DNA of 25,269 bases, taken from positions 1-25,269 of IMG/VR virus record IMGVR_UViG_3300049846_000593; one strand, written 5' to 3'. Made by a program: the position numbers and the translations under genes. Origin of the DNA: a virus. Shown here piece after piece: positions 7,270 through 14,864 of this stretch. Numbering within the stretch: position 1 is the first letter of the stretch; every line of letters starts with the position of its first letter. Below the pieces are notes generated by a model. The model made no database searches, had not been told where the DNA came from, and saw nothing but the letters and a program-made list of their open reading frames with translations.

Positions 7270-8121
7270 ATGGCAGACGCTATCCATGGTTCTACACAGC
7301 TTGCGGCGACCAAAGCAGATTTGGTGGCCGCTCTCGTTCAACGCGAACTCAAGTTTCAATCGAAACTTCTCCCGTTCGTCACGGACGTTTCTCAATTCGC
7401 GGTAAAGGGTGCTAAAACCATCTCCTTTCCGCGCCTTGCATCGTTCACGGCTGTCGACCGCGCCTCTGGCACGGCTGGCGACGCGACCACGATTCTCTCG
7501 AGCGCGGACCAACTCGCTCTCGATAAGGCGGCCTATGTCGCATACATCGTAGACTCGCAAGACGGCATCCAATCGGTTCTCAACTACGAACTCGAGTGTG
7601 CAAAGCGCGCTGCGACCGCTCACTCGCGTTATGTTGACGAGCAACTCATCGCGACGATGGAGTCCGAAGGTGAAGCGACCGCCACTGTTTCGGCGCTCAT
7701 CACCCGCGACGTTATCCTCGAGATGCGCGAAAAGTTCGTTAAGCAGGGCGGTATGCTCGATGCTTGCGCTCTTATCGTTAGCCCGGAACAAGAAACGGCC
7801 ATGCTGAAGATCGCTGAGTTCACTCAGCAACAAATCTACGGCTCTTCGGCTGTTCCTTCGGGAGTCATCGGGTCTGTCTATGGAATGCCAGTTGTAATGC
7901 ACCGTGGTCTTACCTCTGCTCAGTATTTCTTGAGCGGAAAAGACGGCGTCGCTATCGGCTTCCAACAATCGCCAATGATGTCCGAACAGGGCGCGAACGA
8001 GTACGGAGCTGGCGCTAAGCGCGTGGCTATCGACCAACTCTTCGGAGTCAAGGCGCTCCAGATCGCAGTTGAAGGCGCTGCGGCTGGCAAGTCCGCTCTC
8101 ATCATCAAAGACGGTAACTAA
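7270..8121 (+). CDS. Major capsid protein (HK97 fold)
   Basis: The 283-residue product follows the scaffold gene, has the length and composition of a small HK97-fold capsid protein, and shows typical segments: an N-terminal helix, a long beta stretch near 40-55 (FAVKGAKTISFPRL), a spine helix with DGIQSVLNYELECAKRAATA (about 98-117), and a P-domain-like part with SPEQETAMLKIAEF. The protein builds the icosahedral shell. All nine arginine codons are CGC or CGT, with none AGA or AGG, unlike surrounding genes, which fits very high translation. AAAGGAA stands before the ATG. There is no N-terminal protease or delta domain large enough to be removed. Confidence 0.85.
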   Translation: MADAIHGSTQLAATKADLVAALVQRELKFQSKLLPFVTDVSQFAVKGAKTISFPRLASFTAVDRASGTAGDATTILSSADQLALDKAAYVAYIVDSQDGIQSVLNYELECAKRAATAHSRYVDEQLIATMESEGEATATVSALITRDVILEMREKFVKQGGMLDACALIVSPEQETAMLKIAEFTQQQIYGSSAVPSGVIGSVYGMPVVMHRGLTSAQYFLSGKDGVAIGFQQSPMMSEQGANEYGAGAKRVAIDQLFGVKALQIAVEGAAAGKSALIIKDGN

Positions 8122-8128
8122 TCATTAA

Positions 8129-8347
8129 ATGAGGGAGACAAGCTCTGCTCGTATCCCTAATTTTCTAGTCGCCGGGGACCCTAAAGGTCTCCGGCGGCTA
8201 ATGCTTTTAAATAACATCAGACTGGGCCAAGAGGTTCAGTATCAGGACATCCAGTTCTCGTCCGGTAAGTGGTACGCGTGGTTCTACGAAGACGCGTCTT
8301 CCCTGGTTTCAGACGAGGCGCTCTCTAAGATGGGGGCTAAGAAATAA
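8129..8347 (+). CDS. Small hypothetical protein after the capsid gene (72 aa)
   Basis: The product is basic at its N-terminus and contains IRLGQEVQYQDIQFSSGKWY, a beta-rich segment with many aromatic residues. I do not recognise the family. Position immediately after the major capsid gene suggests a minor head or decoration protein. The ATG at 8129 has no Shine-Dalgarno sequence upstream. A GGGAG lies just inside the coding region instead, with no suitable in-frame start after it, so translation may depend on coupling with the capsid gene that ends 7 bases before. It overlaps the next start by one base (TAATG). Confidence 0.6.
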   Translation: MRETSSARIPNFLVAGDPKGLRRLMLLNNIRLGQEVQYQDIQFSSGKWYAWFYEDASSLVSDEALSKMGAKK

Positions 8348-10320
8348 TGGCTCTCCCGGGAACACAGCAGCAGCGAGAGTATCAAAATTTTACGGATAAT
8401 GGCGACGGAACCACATCTAGGTTCGTAAACGTCGTAAATCCGATTAGCGTAGAAATCGACACCACCGGACTTGCCACAGAGGCTACGCTTCAAGAAGTAA
8501 ACGATAAGCTTAACGACGGAAGTCAAAAGACTCAAATCGTAGACTCCACTGGAGAGATAGTCGAAGTTAAGGCGCTAGGAACTCAGGTTGTTTCTGGTGA
8601 CAAGGGTTTAGTTGTAAACTCAGTCATTCACGGTCTTACTACTGGAGGAGGCGGTGGATATGTTGACGTTAAGGTCAACCCATCTGGAGCACTAACAGTA
8701 GAGTCAACTGTGACCTCTTCTGCGCTTCCATCGGGAGCCGCGACTAGCGCGAACCAGACCACCGCAAACGCAAGCTTAGCCTCTATTGACTCAAAGCTTA
8801 CGGCCCCATTGTCTGTTACCGGACCTTTAACAGACGCACAGCTCAGGGCCACGCCAGTTCCTGTTTCGGCGGGTCAGTCTGGAACTTGGAACATAAATAA
8901 CATTACTGGCACGGTGTCTCTACCGACCGGAGCTTCTACCAGCGCAAACCAAGTAACCGCAAACGCATCGCTGGCGTCAATCGACGCAGGGATACCAGCA
9001 GCACTTGGACAGACGACAATGGCAAACTCTATGCCTGTCGTTATCGCCTCGGATCAAACTCCTGTAACTGCGGGCATTTATTTTACAAACAACTACGCAC
9101 CAAGTGCTCCGTATAATAACGGAGTTCAGACGAATTTGAGGGCTGACCCAGATGGACAGCTTCTTATTCGTGGCGACATTCTTACAGATGAAGGCACATT
9201 CAGAGACGATTTCTCAGGAGCGAATCTGTCGAACCAAAGATGGACTTCCGCTTCAACTGGAAACTCGTCTATCTCAGTCGCCGCATCTAACGTCACGCTT
9301 GCCTCTGGTACTGGGTCCGCGAACCGGGTCTCTATTACAGCCACCGGAGACTATGGTCCCATCAGCGCGAGATCAATGTTTTCCGTTTCACAGCGGATCG
9401 CAAACCAAGAAATCCGTTTTGGATTCGCAGATAACACCGCATCCCCATCAATTTACGCATTCTTCAAGTTCACAGGAACAGATAACACAGTAGTTATATG
9501 TGAGTCGTCTTCATCCGTAGCTGTATCAGACACACAGAGCACCACAGTAAAGATACCAAACGGGACTTCAGCGACATCAAACGATTATTATATTGAGGTC
9601 CAGCCAGATCAGGTTTCGTTTATTATTAACGGTTTTGTGGTAGCGAACCATAGGACACATATTCCGGGTCCTTATGATGAATTAAACGTATCCGCGATAA
9701 TTCAAAACTCTGCAATCGTTACAACCACTTCCCTAGTAATCGACTACGTTTATTTTATTAACCAGAATTCGCTTCAGGTTAACAACTCCTTTAGAGGAGA
9801 CCCAGTTCCAACGTCCGTATCTCAACAGACCGCAGTGACATACGGAGCGTCTGTAACCGGGCTAGTTATGGCGAATACACCGACTGACGTGTTTACCATA
9901 ACTGGGTCTGCCACTAAGACGGTTAGGATTAAAAGAATTTCATTAGATGGTACACAGACGACTGCTACGCACAGGGTTGTTCAGCTAATTAAAAGATCAA
10001 CTGCAAACACCGCAGGAACATCGACAACTAGAACAGCAGTTTCTTTTGATTCGACCTCAGCCGCAGCCACTGCCACAGTTTTGGCTTATACTGCAAACCC
10101 TACCACTGGGACTGCGGTTGGAACGCTTCATTCAGAGCTTCTTTTCATAGGGACAACCACTTCGGCAGTAGAAGATAAGTTTGTGTTCGAGACTATGAAG
10201 AACGGACTAGCTCAGGAAATTATCTTAAGGGGAACCAATGAGGTTCTCGCGATTAACATGAACGCTGTAACCTCTGCGGGAAACAGCATGAACGCTTCTA
10301 TTGTGTGGACTGAAGAATGA
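8347..10320 (+). CDS. Large fibre-like virion protein with lectin-type domain
   Basis: The 657-residue product has a small N-terminal part, a repeat region, a lectin-like domain and a beta-rich C-terminus. Two repeats of about 25 residues (SGAATSANQTTANASLASID near 127 and a variant near 192) resemble the fibre stalk repeats of phage structural proteins, as does the phrase MPVVIASDQTPV. At about 290-480, FRDDFSGANLSNQRW begins a region like concanavalin/LamG jelly-roll folds. Its position among head and connector genes, far from the tail tip genes, suggests a head-attached fibre or decoration that binds carbohydrate. The C-terminus contains a tumour-necrosis-like or jelly-roll candidate. It joins the next gene by ATGA. 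Confidence 0.7.
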   Translation: MALPGTQQQREYQNFTDNGDGTTSRFVNVVNPISVEIDTTGLATEATLQEVNDKLNDGSQKTQIVDSTGEIVEVKALGTQVVSGDKGLVVNSVIHGLTTGGGGGYVDVKVNPSGALTVESTVTSSALPSGAATSANQTTANASLASIDSKLTAPLSVTGPLTDAQLRATPVPVSAGQSGTWNINNITGTVSLPTGASTSANQVTANASLASIDAGIPAALGQTTMANSMPVVIASDQTPVTAGIYFTNNYAPSAPYNNGVQTNLRADPDGQLLIRGDILTDEGTFRDDFSGANLSNQRWTSASTGNSSISVAASNVTLASGTGSANRVSITATGDYGPISARSMFSVSQRIANQEIRFGFADNTASPSIYAFFKFTGTDNTVVICESSSSVAVSDTQSTTVKIPNGTSATSNDYYIEVQPDQVSFIINGFVVANHRTHIPGPYDELNVSAIIQNSAIVTTTSLVIDYVYFINQNSLQVNNSFRGDPVPTSVSQQTAVTYGASVTGLVMANTPTDVFTITGSATKTVRIKRISLDGTQTTATHRVVQLIKRSTANTAGTSTTRTAVSFDSTSAAATATVLAYTANPTTGTAVGTLHSELLFIGTTTSAVEDKFVFETMKNGLAQEIILRGTNEVLAINMNAVTSAGNSMNASIVWTEE

Positions 10321-11057
10321 TTAACATTTCGTGGTCATCAATAAAGTCATTCTCATCTGAAAGAAAAGCCTCGATTCAATACATCGAATTAGACTCGTCT
10401 TATATTATCTGGTGTTTTGACGGTCCGATGTATGTGACCTGTGAGGTTGTAAAAGATACTGACGACTGTGCTGACTTCGAGGGTAACTATAAGAACTCGG
10501 CTAATGTGACTCCAAAGAACGATGTCACCACGGCATACGAGAAGAGCGACAAGACGCTTAGATGTGTGTGCGCATTCGCTGAGACTGACACTAACGGGGT
10601 GGTAGAATTTTGTATTCCAGTTCCATCAACTAGCCGATGGATCGCGTATGGAGACATCGAGTTCAAGAACAGGGAGTTCGGAGACTACGTTTCCACGATT
10701 GAGCTGACAGATCTAGACCGGCTTCTTGCAATGCAAGTGGCACTAGGGATTGACCCTAACGCCACTCAGCCAGTCGACGACGCCACCGCAGCCGCAGCAT
10801 TAGGGATGCCTCTTTATCCCGTTTTAGGACACTACGACGAGCGCGGAATGCCAGATCCGCTACCGACTAACGCAAAGGGAAACCCTCGTGGCGGTATATC
10901 CATGAGCTTTCAGTATTCCATCACAGAGGCAGAGCCTATCGGCGGATATGGGCAGATGCTAGGCGGGATGTATCTCCGCATTTTGGCGAAAAAGAAAACC
11001 GCATCGGCTGGACAAGAGTGTCAGCTATCTATCGACTGGGGAGAACCGAATGCTTAA
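10317..11057 (+). CDS. Hypothetical structural protein downstream of the fibre
   Basis: The 246-residue product starts with a 4-base overlap (ATGA) with the fibre-like gene and ends overlapping the next gene by 8 bases, so it is probably translationally coupled to both. The N-terminal 110 residues are beta-rich with several cysteines, and a central segment (TELTDLDRLLAMQ-type helix near 125-140) links to a glycine-rich C-terminal part (EPIGGYGQMLGGMY). I do not recognise a family. The linked position suggests a partner or attachment protein for the fibre-like product. Confidence 0.6.
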   Translation: MINISWSSIKSFSSERKASIQYIELDSSYIIWCFDGPMYVTCEVVKDTDDCADFEGNYKNSANVTPKNDVTTAYEKSDKTLRCVCAFAETDTNGVVEFCIPVPSTSRWIAYGDIEFKNREFGDYVSTIELTDLDRLLAMQVALGIDPNATQPVDDATAAAALGMPLYPVLGHYDERGMPDPLPTNAKGNPRGGISMSFQYSITEAEPIGGYGQMLGGMYLRILAKKKTASAGQECQLSIDWGEPNA

Positions 11058-11475
11058 AACCGGAGACGTAGGATTTGTAATCGACAGAAATAGTAAGCTC
11101 TCAAAGACTATCGCCTGGTTCATGAAAAGCCGGTGGTCACATTCGTTTATCGTTCTCGGTGAGTTTAAGGGCGAGACGTTAATCGCAGAGACGTCGAACT
11201 TTGAGGTCATGATTTCGACTCTCTCGAGATACGAATCCGACCCTATGTGTTCCATGGAGATCTACTCTCAGAGCAGTCTGTCCGACGAAGACAGAGAAAC
11301 CAGCGTGGTAGAATCAGAGAAGATCCTGAAAACAACCCGCTACCCGGTGCCACTTTACGGGTTAACTAAATGCAAAAGCTCATCTCTTTTCGGGATAGAT
11401 CCTGAGAGTATAGACACAGAGGAACTGTACGTTCTGTGTAAGCAGTCTATGGTTCTGGTTCACAGTAAGGACTAG
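11050..11475 (+). CDS. Permuted papain-like (YiiX/NlpC-type) protein
   Basis: The 141-residue product starts with KTGDVGFVID and has WSHSFIVLGEFKGETLIAET at 29-48. This is the pattern of the permuted NlpC/P60-like YiiX family, in which the His of the SH pair is catalytic and a Cys near the C-terminus is the nucleophile. The only Cys in a comparable place is in LYVLCKQS near residue 130, where the family has Cys-Ser-Glu-like residues, so activity is not assured and the C-terminus is short. Members cleave amide or ester bonds in peptidoglycan or lipids. GGGGAG stands upstream of the ATG. Its place in the head module, away from lysis genes, is odd. Confidence 0.6.
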   Translation: MLKTGDVGFVIDRNSKLSKTIAWFMKSRWSHSFIVLGEFKGETLIAETSNFEVMISTLSRYESDPMCSMEIYSQSSLSDEDRETSVVESEKILKTTRYPVPLYGLTKCKSSSLFGIDPESIDTEELYVLCKQSMVLVHSKD

Positions 11476-11484
11476 GTCAGACAT

Positions 11485-12276
11485 ATGATTAAAATTTTTC
11501 TAGATTCGACAGAGATCACAAGGGAGATGCAGAAGGCCCTTGATGCGCCAGTGGTTTTAAATCTTACTTCTGGAAATTCTTCAACGCTCGAGGTGTGGAG
11601 TGAAAAACCGATCACGAAATCATTTTTCTCTATTGCGTCTGACCATGATGGGGATCTCGCTGTTCTATATTACAACGGCTCTTCTTATGTTGGCGTCTAC
11701 GGTCTCGAGGATTTAACCGGAAAACTAACCTCGGATGGTTGGGTCCGATGGACTAAGTCTAGCGATCTCGCCAAGGACGGCGACTACTATAAGACTAAGT
11801 TTGTAATCGGAACATTCGGATCTACGGCTACTGCCTCGATTCGCTTTATTGGAAGCATCTTCGCAGAGGACTCAGATCTCAAAACGGAGTATCCGAACAT
11901 CTACGATTATCTTCCACAGGGAGACGTTTCGCACATTCGGTTTCACGTCGCCGCAAAGGACGCCATCGTTCAGTTTTTCCGGGCCAAGGGTCAGAAAACT
12001 ACCTCGACTGATGGGACGAAACACCAGCTTGATGAGTTCGATTTCTTAGACACCACTGAAATGAGGCAGGCCGGAAAGTATATGGCCCTTGCTAAGATCT
12101 TTTTCTTTCTCTCTGACGGCGTAGATGACAAGTGGTATCAGAAGGGTAAAGACTTTTTAACAAACGCTACGTCTTCGATGGAGATTTATTATCTCTCGAT
12201 AGACCACGACAGAGACGCGGAGCCGGACACCGCAGAGGTTTTGCAAACCACAGAATTGAGAATCATTCGTGCCTAA
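11485..12276 (+). CDS. Probable head-tail connector protein with N-terminal beta domain
   Basis: The 263-residue product appears to have two parts. The first 145 residues are beta-rich (VLNLTSGNSSTLEVWSEKP; AVLYYNGSSYVGVYGLEDL), like a small decoration or binding domain. The second (about 145-263) is helical, with MRQAGKYMALAKIFFFLSD and KGKDFLTNATSSMEIYYLSI, resembling the helical bundle of gp6-type head-tail connectors that sit under the portal. Gene order, before a probable tail terminator and the tube gene, supports this. It overlaps the next gene by 8 bases. Confidence 0.55.
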   Translation: MIKIFLDSTEITREMQKALDAPVVLNLTSGNSSTLEVWSEKPITKSFFSIASDHDGDLAVLYYNGSSYVGVYGLEDLTGKLTSDGWVRWTKSSDLAKDGDYYKTKFVIGTFGSTATASIRFIGSIFAEDSDLKTEYPNIYDYLPQGDVSHIRFHVAAKDAIVQFFRAKGQKTTSTDGTKHQLDEFDFLDTTEMRQAGKYMALAKIFFFLSDGVDDKWYQKGKDFLTNATSSMEIYYLSIDHDRDAEPDTAEVLQTTELRIIRA

Positions 12277-12712
12277 TATCGTAAGAGACATAGTCGACCA
12301 GCTTGGGACTCAGATCGGGACCGTTCTCCCTAACAGGACGCTGTCTAGATATGCGTGGTCTATTGGGAACAACACCTATGTCACGAACTCTGGTCTTTAT
12401 GCGATCCGAGTAGGATCTGGAACGACGGTGGCCGGGACGAACAAAACAGTCACCATCCGGCAAACATTCGACGTCGTCCTTTCGTCTGATTTTAAGAACG
12501 TAGGCGACAATGACGCCGCACTGCAAGAGGCTGTTTTAACCCTGACAGATGACGCCGAAACGCTTTATTCCTATGCGTTTTACAGGCACTTCGACATTCA
12601 GCGCGTTCTTTTAGTGAATGCAGTTGATTTAAGCTCGCCAGAAATCGACAATGAAAATAATATTGTGTCGATGACGGTGAGCTTTTCAGTAACTTACCGA
12701 ACAGGAGCTTAA
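12269..12712 (+). CDS. Probable tail terminator/tail completion protein
   Basis: The 147-residue product starts at a GTG inside the end of the preceding gene and lies directly before the tail tube gene, the usual place of the tail terminator that caps the tube and joins it to the head. It shows alternating beta and helix (TVTIRQTFDVVLSSDF; ALQEAVLTLTDDAETLYSYA; ENNIVSMTVSFSVTY), compatible with the alpha-beta fold of that family. No diagnostic motif exists, so the call depends on gene order and size. Confidence 0.55.
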   Translation: MPNIVRDIVDQLGTQIGTVLPNRTLSRYAWSIGNNTYVTNSGLYAIRVGSGTTVAGTNKTVTIRQTFDVVLSSDFKNVGDNDAALQEAVLTLTDDAETLYSYAFYRHFDIQRVLLVNAVDLSSPEIDNENNIVSMTVSFSVTYRTGA

Positions 12713-12713
12713 A

Positions 12714-13910
12714 ATGGGTATCGGATTAGCTAAAAGTAAATCGTCTGTGTGGGTTAAAGAAGAAGTTACGGAAGGAACGTACGTCGCGCCCACCTCTGCG
12801 AACGATGCCCTTGAAGTCATCGAAGACGGGCTTGAGTTTAACTACACGAAAGAAACGATCGAGCGGGACAACCTGACATCCACAATTGAGAAGGTTGCCA
12901 CTCGCACCGGCCTTGCCAGCGTGGCGGGGAGCATCGGGATCGAAAATCGCGCTCATCCAACTGAAGGGGAGGCTCCTTACGCGGACCTCCTCTTCAAGTC
13001 CCTTCTCGGCGGAAAGCGGCAGCTCACGGCCCCGGTTACCTCTAAGGCGGCCGGGCACACCTCCACAACTATCGAGATTGAAGACGCGGATATCGGAGAC
13101 TTCGTCGTAAACGGAGTTTATCTGTTCAAGATCTCCACCGGGTATGAAGTCCGCCCGGTTACCGAGATTGATGATACTATCGGAGCGGCTAAAATCACCG
13201 TAGCCGTTGCATTTGAAGCTGGTGCGCCAACTGGCGCTATCGTTATCGCCAAAATGACTCAGTATTATTTCAATGAGGGGGCTCCAACTCTCTCGGTGAC
13301 GCACTATCTTGGTGGGGAAATCGAAGAGCGCAATTCAGGGCTACGATGTATTTCCGCAAGCCTGGAGAATTGGAGCACAGCGCAGTTGGCTAACTGGAAC
13401 TTTAGCATGGAAGGACTGACACAGACTCGCTCTGTAGCGTCGCCAGCATTTACTCCAGCATTCGATTCTTCTTCGCTCCCTCCCGTTTTGGTCGGCGCTT
13501 GCGTGTATTTCGGCGAACCGGGCAGCATGCTAGAACTCCAATATAACGAACTCAGCCTCACGCTTGAGAACACTAAGGCAGACATTCTCTCGGCCTGTTC
13601 TCCAAGCGGAAAGATTGGGTCTCGGTTCACTGAATTCAAAACCACTGGTTCGTTCGTTCCTTATATGGAAGACGACGATGTCGTTCGGTTCGGAAACTTC
13701 GACATGAATGACACAGTCAGTATTTTCGGATTCGCGAAGAACCCTGGTATGGTTTCTGGTCAAGACCTACAGTGGGTTGCGTTCTGGATCCCAAACGCAA
13801 AGATCACAGAAATCCCGGCTGCTGACCAGGATGGAATCCTCACCGATTCGATCTCGTTTCAGTCCTTCCGAGAAGCCGGGAACGACACTGTTTTCCTTAG
13901 CTTCATTTAA
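12714..13910 (+). CDS. Major tail tube protein
   Basis: The 398-residue product begins with KSSVWVKEEVTEGTYVAPTS and contains EDGLEFNYTKETIERDNLTS near residue 37, a start typical of phage tail tube proteins that stack as hexameric rings to form the tail. The rest is beta-rich, with a probable inserted or appended domain, as it is longer than the common 140-250 residues. AGGAG lies just upstream of the ATG. None of its 11 arginine codons is AGA or AGG, the bias shared with the capsid gene. A strong hairpin follows it. The region before a frameshifted chaperone pair and tape measure fixes the assignment. Confidence 0.83.
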   Translation: MGIGLAKSKSSVWVKEEVTEGTYVAPTSANDALEVIEDGLEFNYTKETIERDNLTSTIEKVATRTGLASVAGSIGIENRAHPTEGEAPYADLLFKSLLGGKRQLTAPVTSKAAGHTSTTIEIEDADIGDFVVNGVYLFKISTGYEVRPVTEIDDTIGAAKITVAVAFEAGAPTGAIVIAKMTQYYFNEGAPTLSVTHYLGGEIEERNSGLRCISASLENWSTAQLANWNFSMEGLTQTRSVASPAFTPAFDSSSLPPVLVGACVYFGEPGSMLELQYNELSLTLENTKADILSACSPSGKIGSRFTEFKTTGSFVPYMEDDDVVRFGNFDMNDTVSIFGFAKNPGMVSGQDLQWVAFWIPNAKITEIPAADQDGILTDSISFQSFREAGNDTVFLSFI

Positions 13911-13929
13911 ACACGGGCTTTGTATAAGT

Positions 13930-13981
13930 GAAGCTTTCGGTGGCCTGGGCCTTGCGGCCTGGGCCATCGTGTTCTAGCTTC
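13930..13981 (+). terminator. Long GC-rich hairpin after the tail tube gene
   Basis: Bases 38-51 of this interval's 13900s (13938-13951) pair with 13956-13969 in a 14-pair RNA stem including three G-U pairs, with a TTGC loop. An outer six-base stem, GAAGCT (13930-13935) with AGCTTC (13976-13981), encloses it. The stem is followed by only a mild T-rich stretch (TGTTCT). It may act as a partial terminator or as a 3' stabiliser of the abundant tube mRNA. The next start codon (13987) has no Shine-Dalgarno sequence and lies 5 bases after the outer stem. Confidence 0.55.
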
Positions 13982-13986
13982 TACTC

Positions 13987-14400
13987 ATGCAAATCTTAAA
14001 GTCCACAGACAGGGTCCGGGTTAAGATCGGAGAGATCGCATTTATTCTTTCGCCACTTAAACAGGCGCAGAAACTAGCTCTCTCAGGAATGACGATCGTA
14101 AAAGATGGGGTAGAGATTCAGGATGTAGCGAATCAGATTTCGTACATCGTGAAATATTGCGTAAAGGGAGTCGAAGGTGTGACAGATGCGCGCGGAGATG
14201 CGATCACACTCTCTTTCGATCCAGACGGCGCGCTAAACGATGACTCTCACTCGGAGGTTTTTGTTATCGTGAATAAAGCGAAACAACACTACCAGGCGAT
14301 GTTCCAGGTGGCCGGGAACGAGATCCCAAAGACGATCAAAGACCTTGTAACCGGAAAAGAAGTTAAGGGCGCAGAGGTAACGGTTCTCCCAAAGACTTAG
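13987..14400 (+). CDS. Tail assembly chaperone, short form (gpG-like)
   Basis: The 137-residue product lies between tail tube and tape measure, the place of the tail assembly chaperone pair (lambda G and GT). It is mainly helical in its middle (LKQAQKLALSGMTIV) and acidic near 78-90. The G form is made when ribosomes stop at TAG 14398-14400. Some ribosomes slip back one base on CCCAAAG at 14388-14394 and continue into the T part. Chaperones of this type bind the tape measure protein while the tube polymerises. No Shine-Dalgarno sequence precedes the ATG, so initiation may depend on the hairpin just upstream or on coupling. Confidence 0.75.
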   Translation: MQILKSTDRVRVKIGEIAFILSPLKQAQKLALSGMTIVKDGVEIQDVANQISYIVKYCVKGVEGVTDARGDAITLSFDPDGALNDDSHSEVFVIVNKAKQHYQAMFQVAGNEIPKTIKDLVTGKEVKGAEVTVLPKT

Positions 14401-14428
14401 GGCCGGACTACGCAGTGCTTACGGCCCT
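14388..14428 (+). promoter_or_regulatory. Programmed -1 ribosomal frameshift signal
   Basis: The zero frame reads C CCA AAG, the canonical slippery heptamer X XXY YYZ (CCCAAAG, 14388-14394). After a 4-base spacer, AGGGCCG (14399-14405) pairs perfectly with CGGCCCT (14422-14428) in a 7-bp GC-rich stem with a 16-base loop, and the stem contains part of the zero-frame TAG. The -1 frame is open through this site into the downstream reading frame. Slippery site, stimulatory hairpin, correct frame and correct gene position all agree. Confidence 0.88.
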
Positions 14429-14864
14429 TCTAACCGAGTCGACGCTTTCTCAGATTGAGATGCTACGACTTGTCTCAACTTTTAATTCTATTACAGACAA
14501 CAGATTCAACTGCTCTGTCTGTATAAAGTCAACTAGCGCAGCGCATCGGGAAGAGAAGAAGCGGTGTAATACGCCTGGCGAAAAACCGGTCGCAAAATAT
14601 CACGACTATTTAAACTACTACCGCTGCCCGGGGGCTTTTAGGTCTCAGGACTCGGTAGAGCTTATATTAGCGCATAGACTGTGGGAACAAGGCGTTTTAC
14701 CATATGATGGCGGGTTATTAGATCAGCCAGCGAAATACGTCGAAGCGATGCGGCTCATCGATGGGCTAAAGATAGAGCATCAAAAGGACTTGGAATTTAA
14801 GGCGGAAAAGTGGCGGACAACAAGGTCTCAGTCGAACTCACGATCGAACAGGCGCAGGCGCTAG
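14394..14864 (+). CDS. Tail assembly chaperone T part, made as GT frameshift fusion
   Basis: This is the -1-frame extension that, joined to codons 1-136 of the short chaperone, gives a fusion of 292 residues. Read as an independent gene it could only start at GTG 14415, which has no Shine-Dalgarno sequence, so the fusion is the better model. The T part has four cysteines in the pattern CX2CX14CX19C (starting with NCSVCIK), a candidate zinc-binding site, and ends in a very basic tail (RSNRRRR). The 3' end overlaps the tape measure gene by 55 bases. In lambda-like phages, the T domain recruits tube protein to the tape measure-bound complex. Confidence 0.78.
   Translation, partial: DLGPDYAVLTALLTESTLSQIEMLRLVSTFNSITDNRFNCSVCIKSTSAAHREEKKRCNTPGEKPVAKYHDYLNYYRCPGAFRSQDSVELILAHRLWEQGVLPYDGGLLDQPAKYVEAMRLIDGLKIEHQKDLEFKAEKWRTTRSQSNSRSNRRRR

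Noticed and set aside
7234-8037. 267-residue open frame on the minus strand opposite the capsid gene
   Set aside because: It mirrors the codon pattern of the capsid gene (CTC, CGC and GAC-rich), has no family-like features, and would conflict with a strongly coding gene on the plus strand.
11425-11481. Frameshift that would restore a longer C-terminus in the papain-like protein
   Set aside because: The alternative frames stop almost at once or give no family-like sequence, so there is no sign of a sequencing error or decay.
12726-13304. 192-residue open frame on the minus strand opposite the tail tube gene
   Set aside because: Shadow of a coding region with strong codon bias; the composition (Arg, Ser and Gly-rich) shows no recognisable domain.
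14415-14864. Independent gene starting at GTG 14415
   Set aside because: No Shine-Dalgarno sequence precedes it, and a slippery heptamer, stem and open -1 frame join it to the upstream chaperone.
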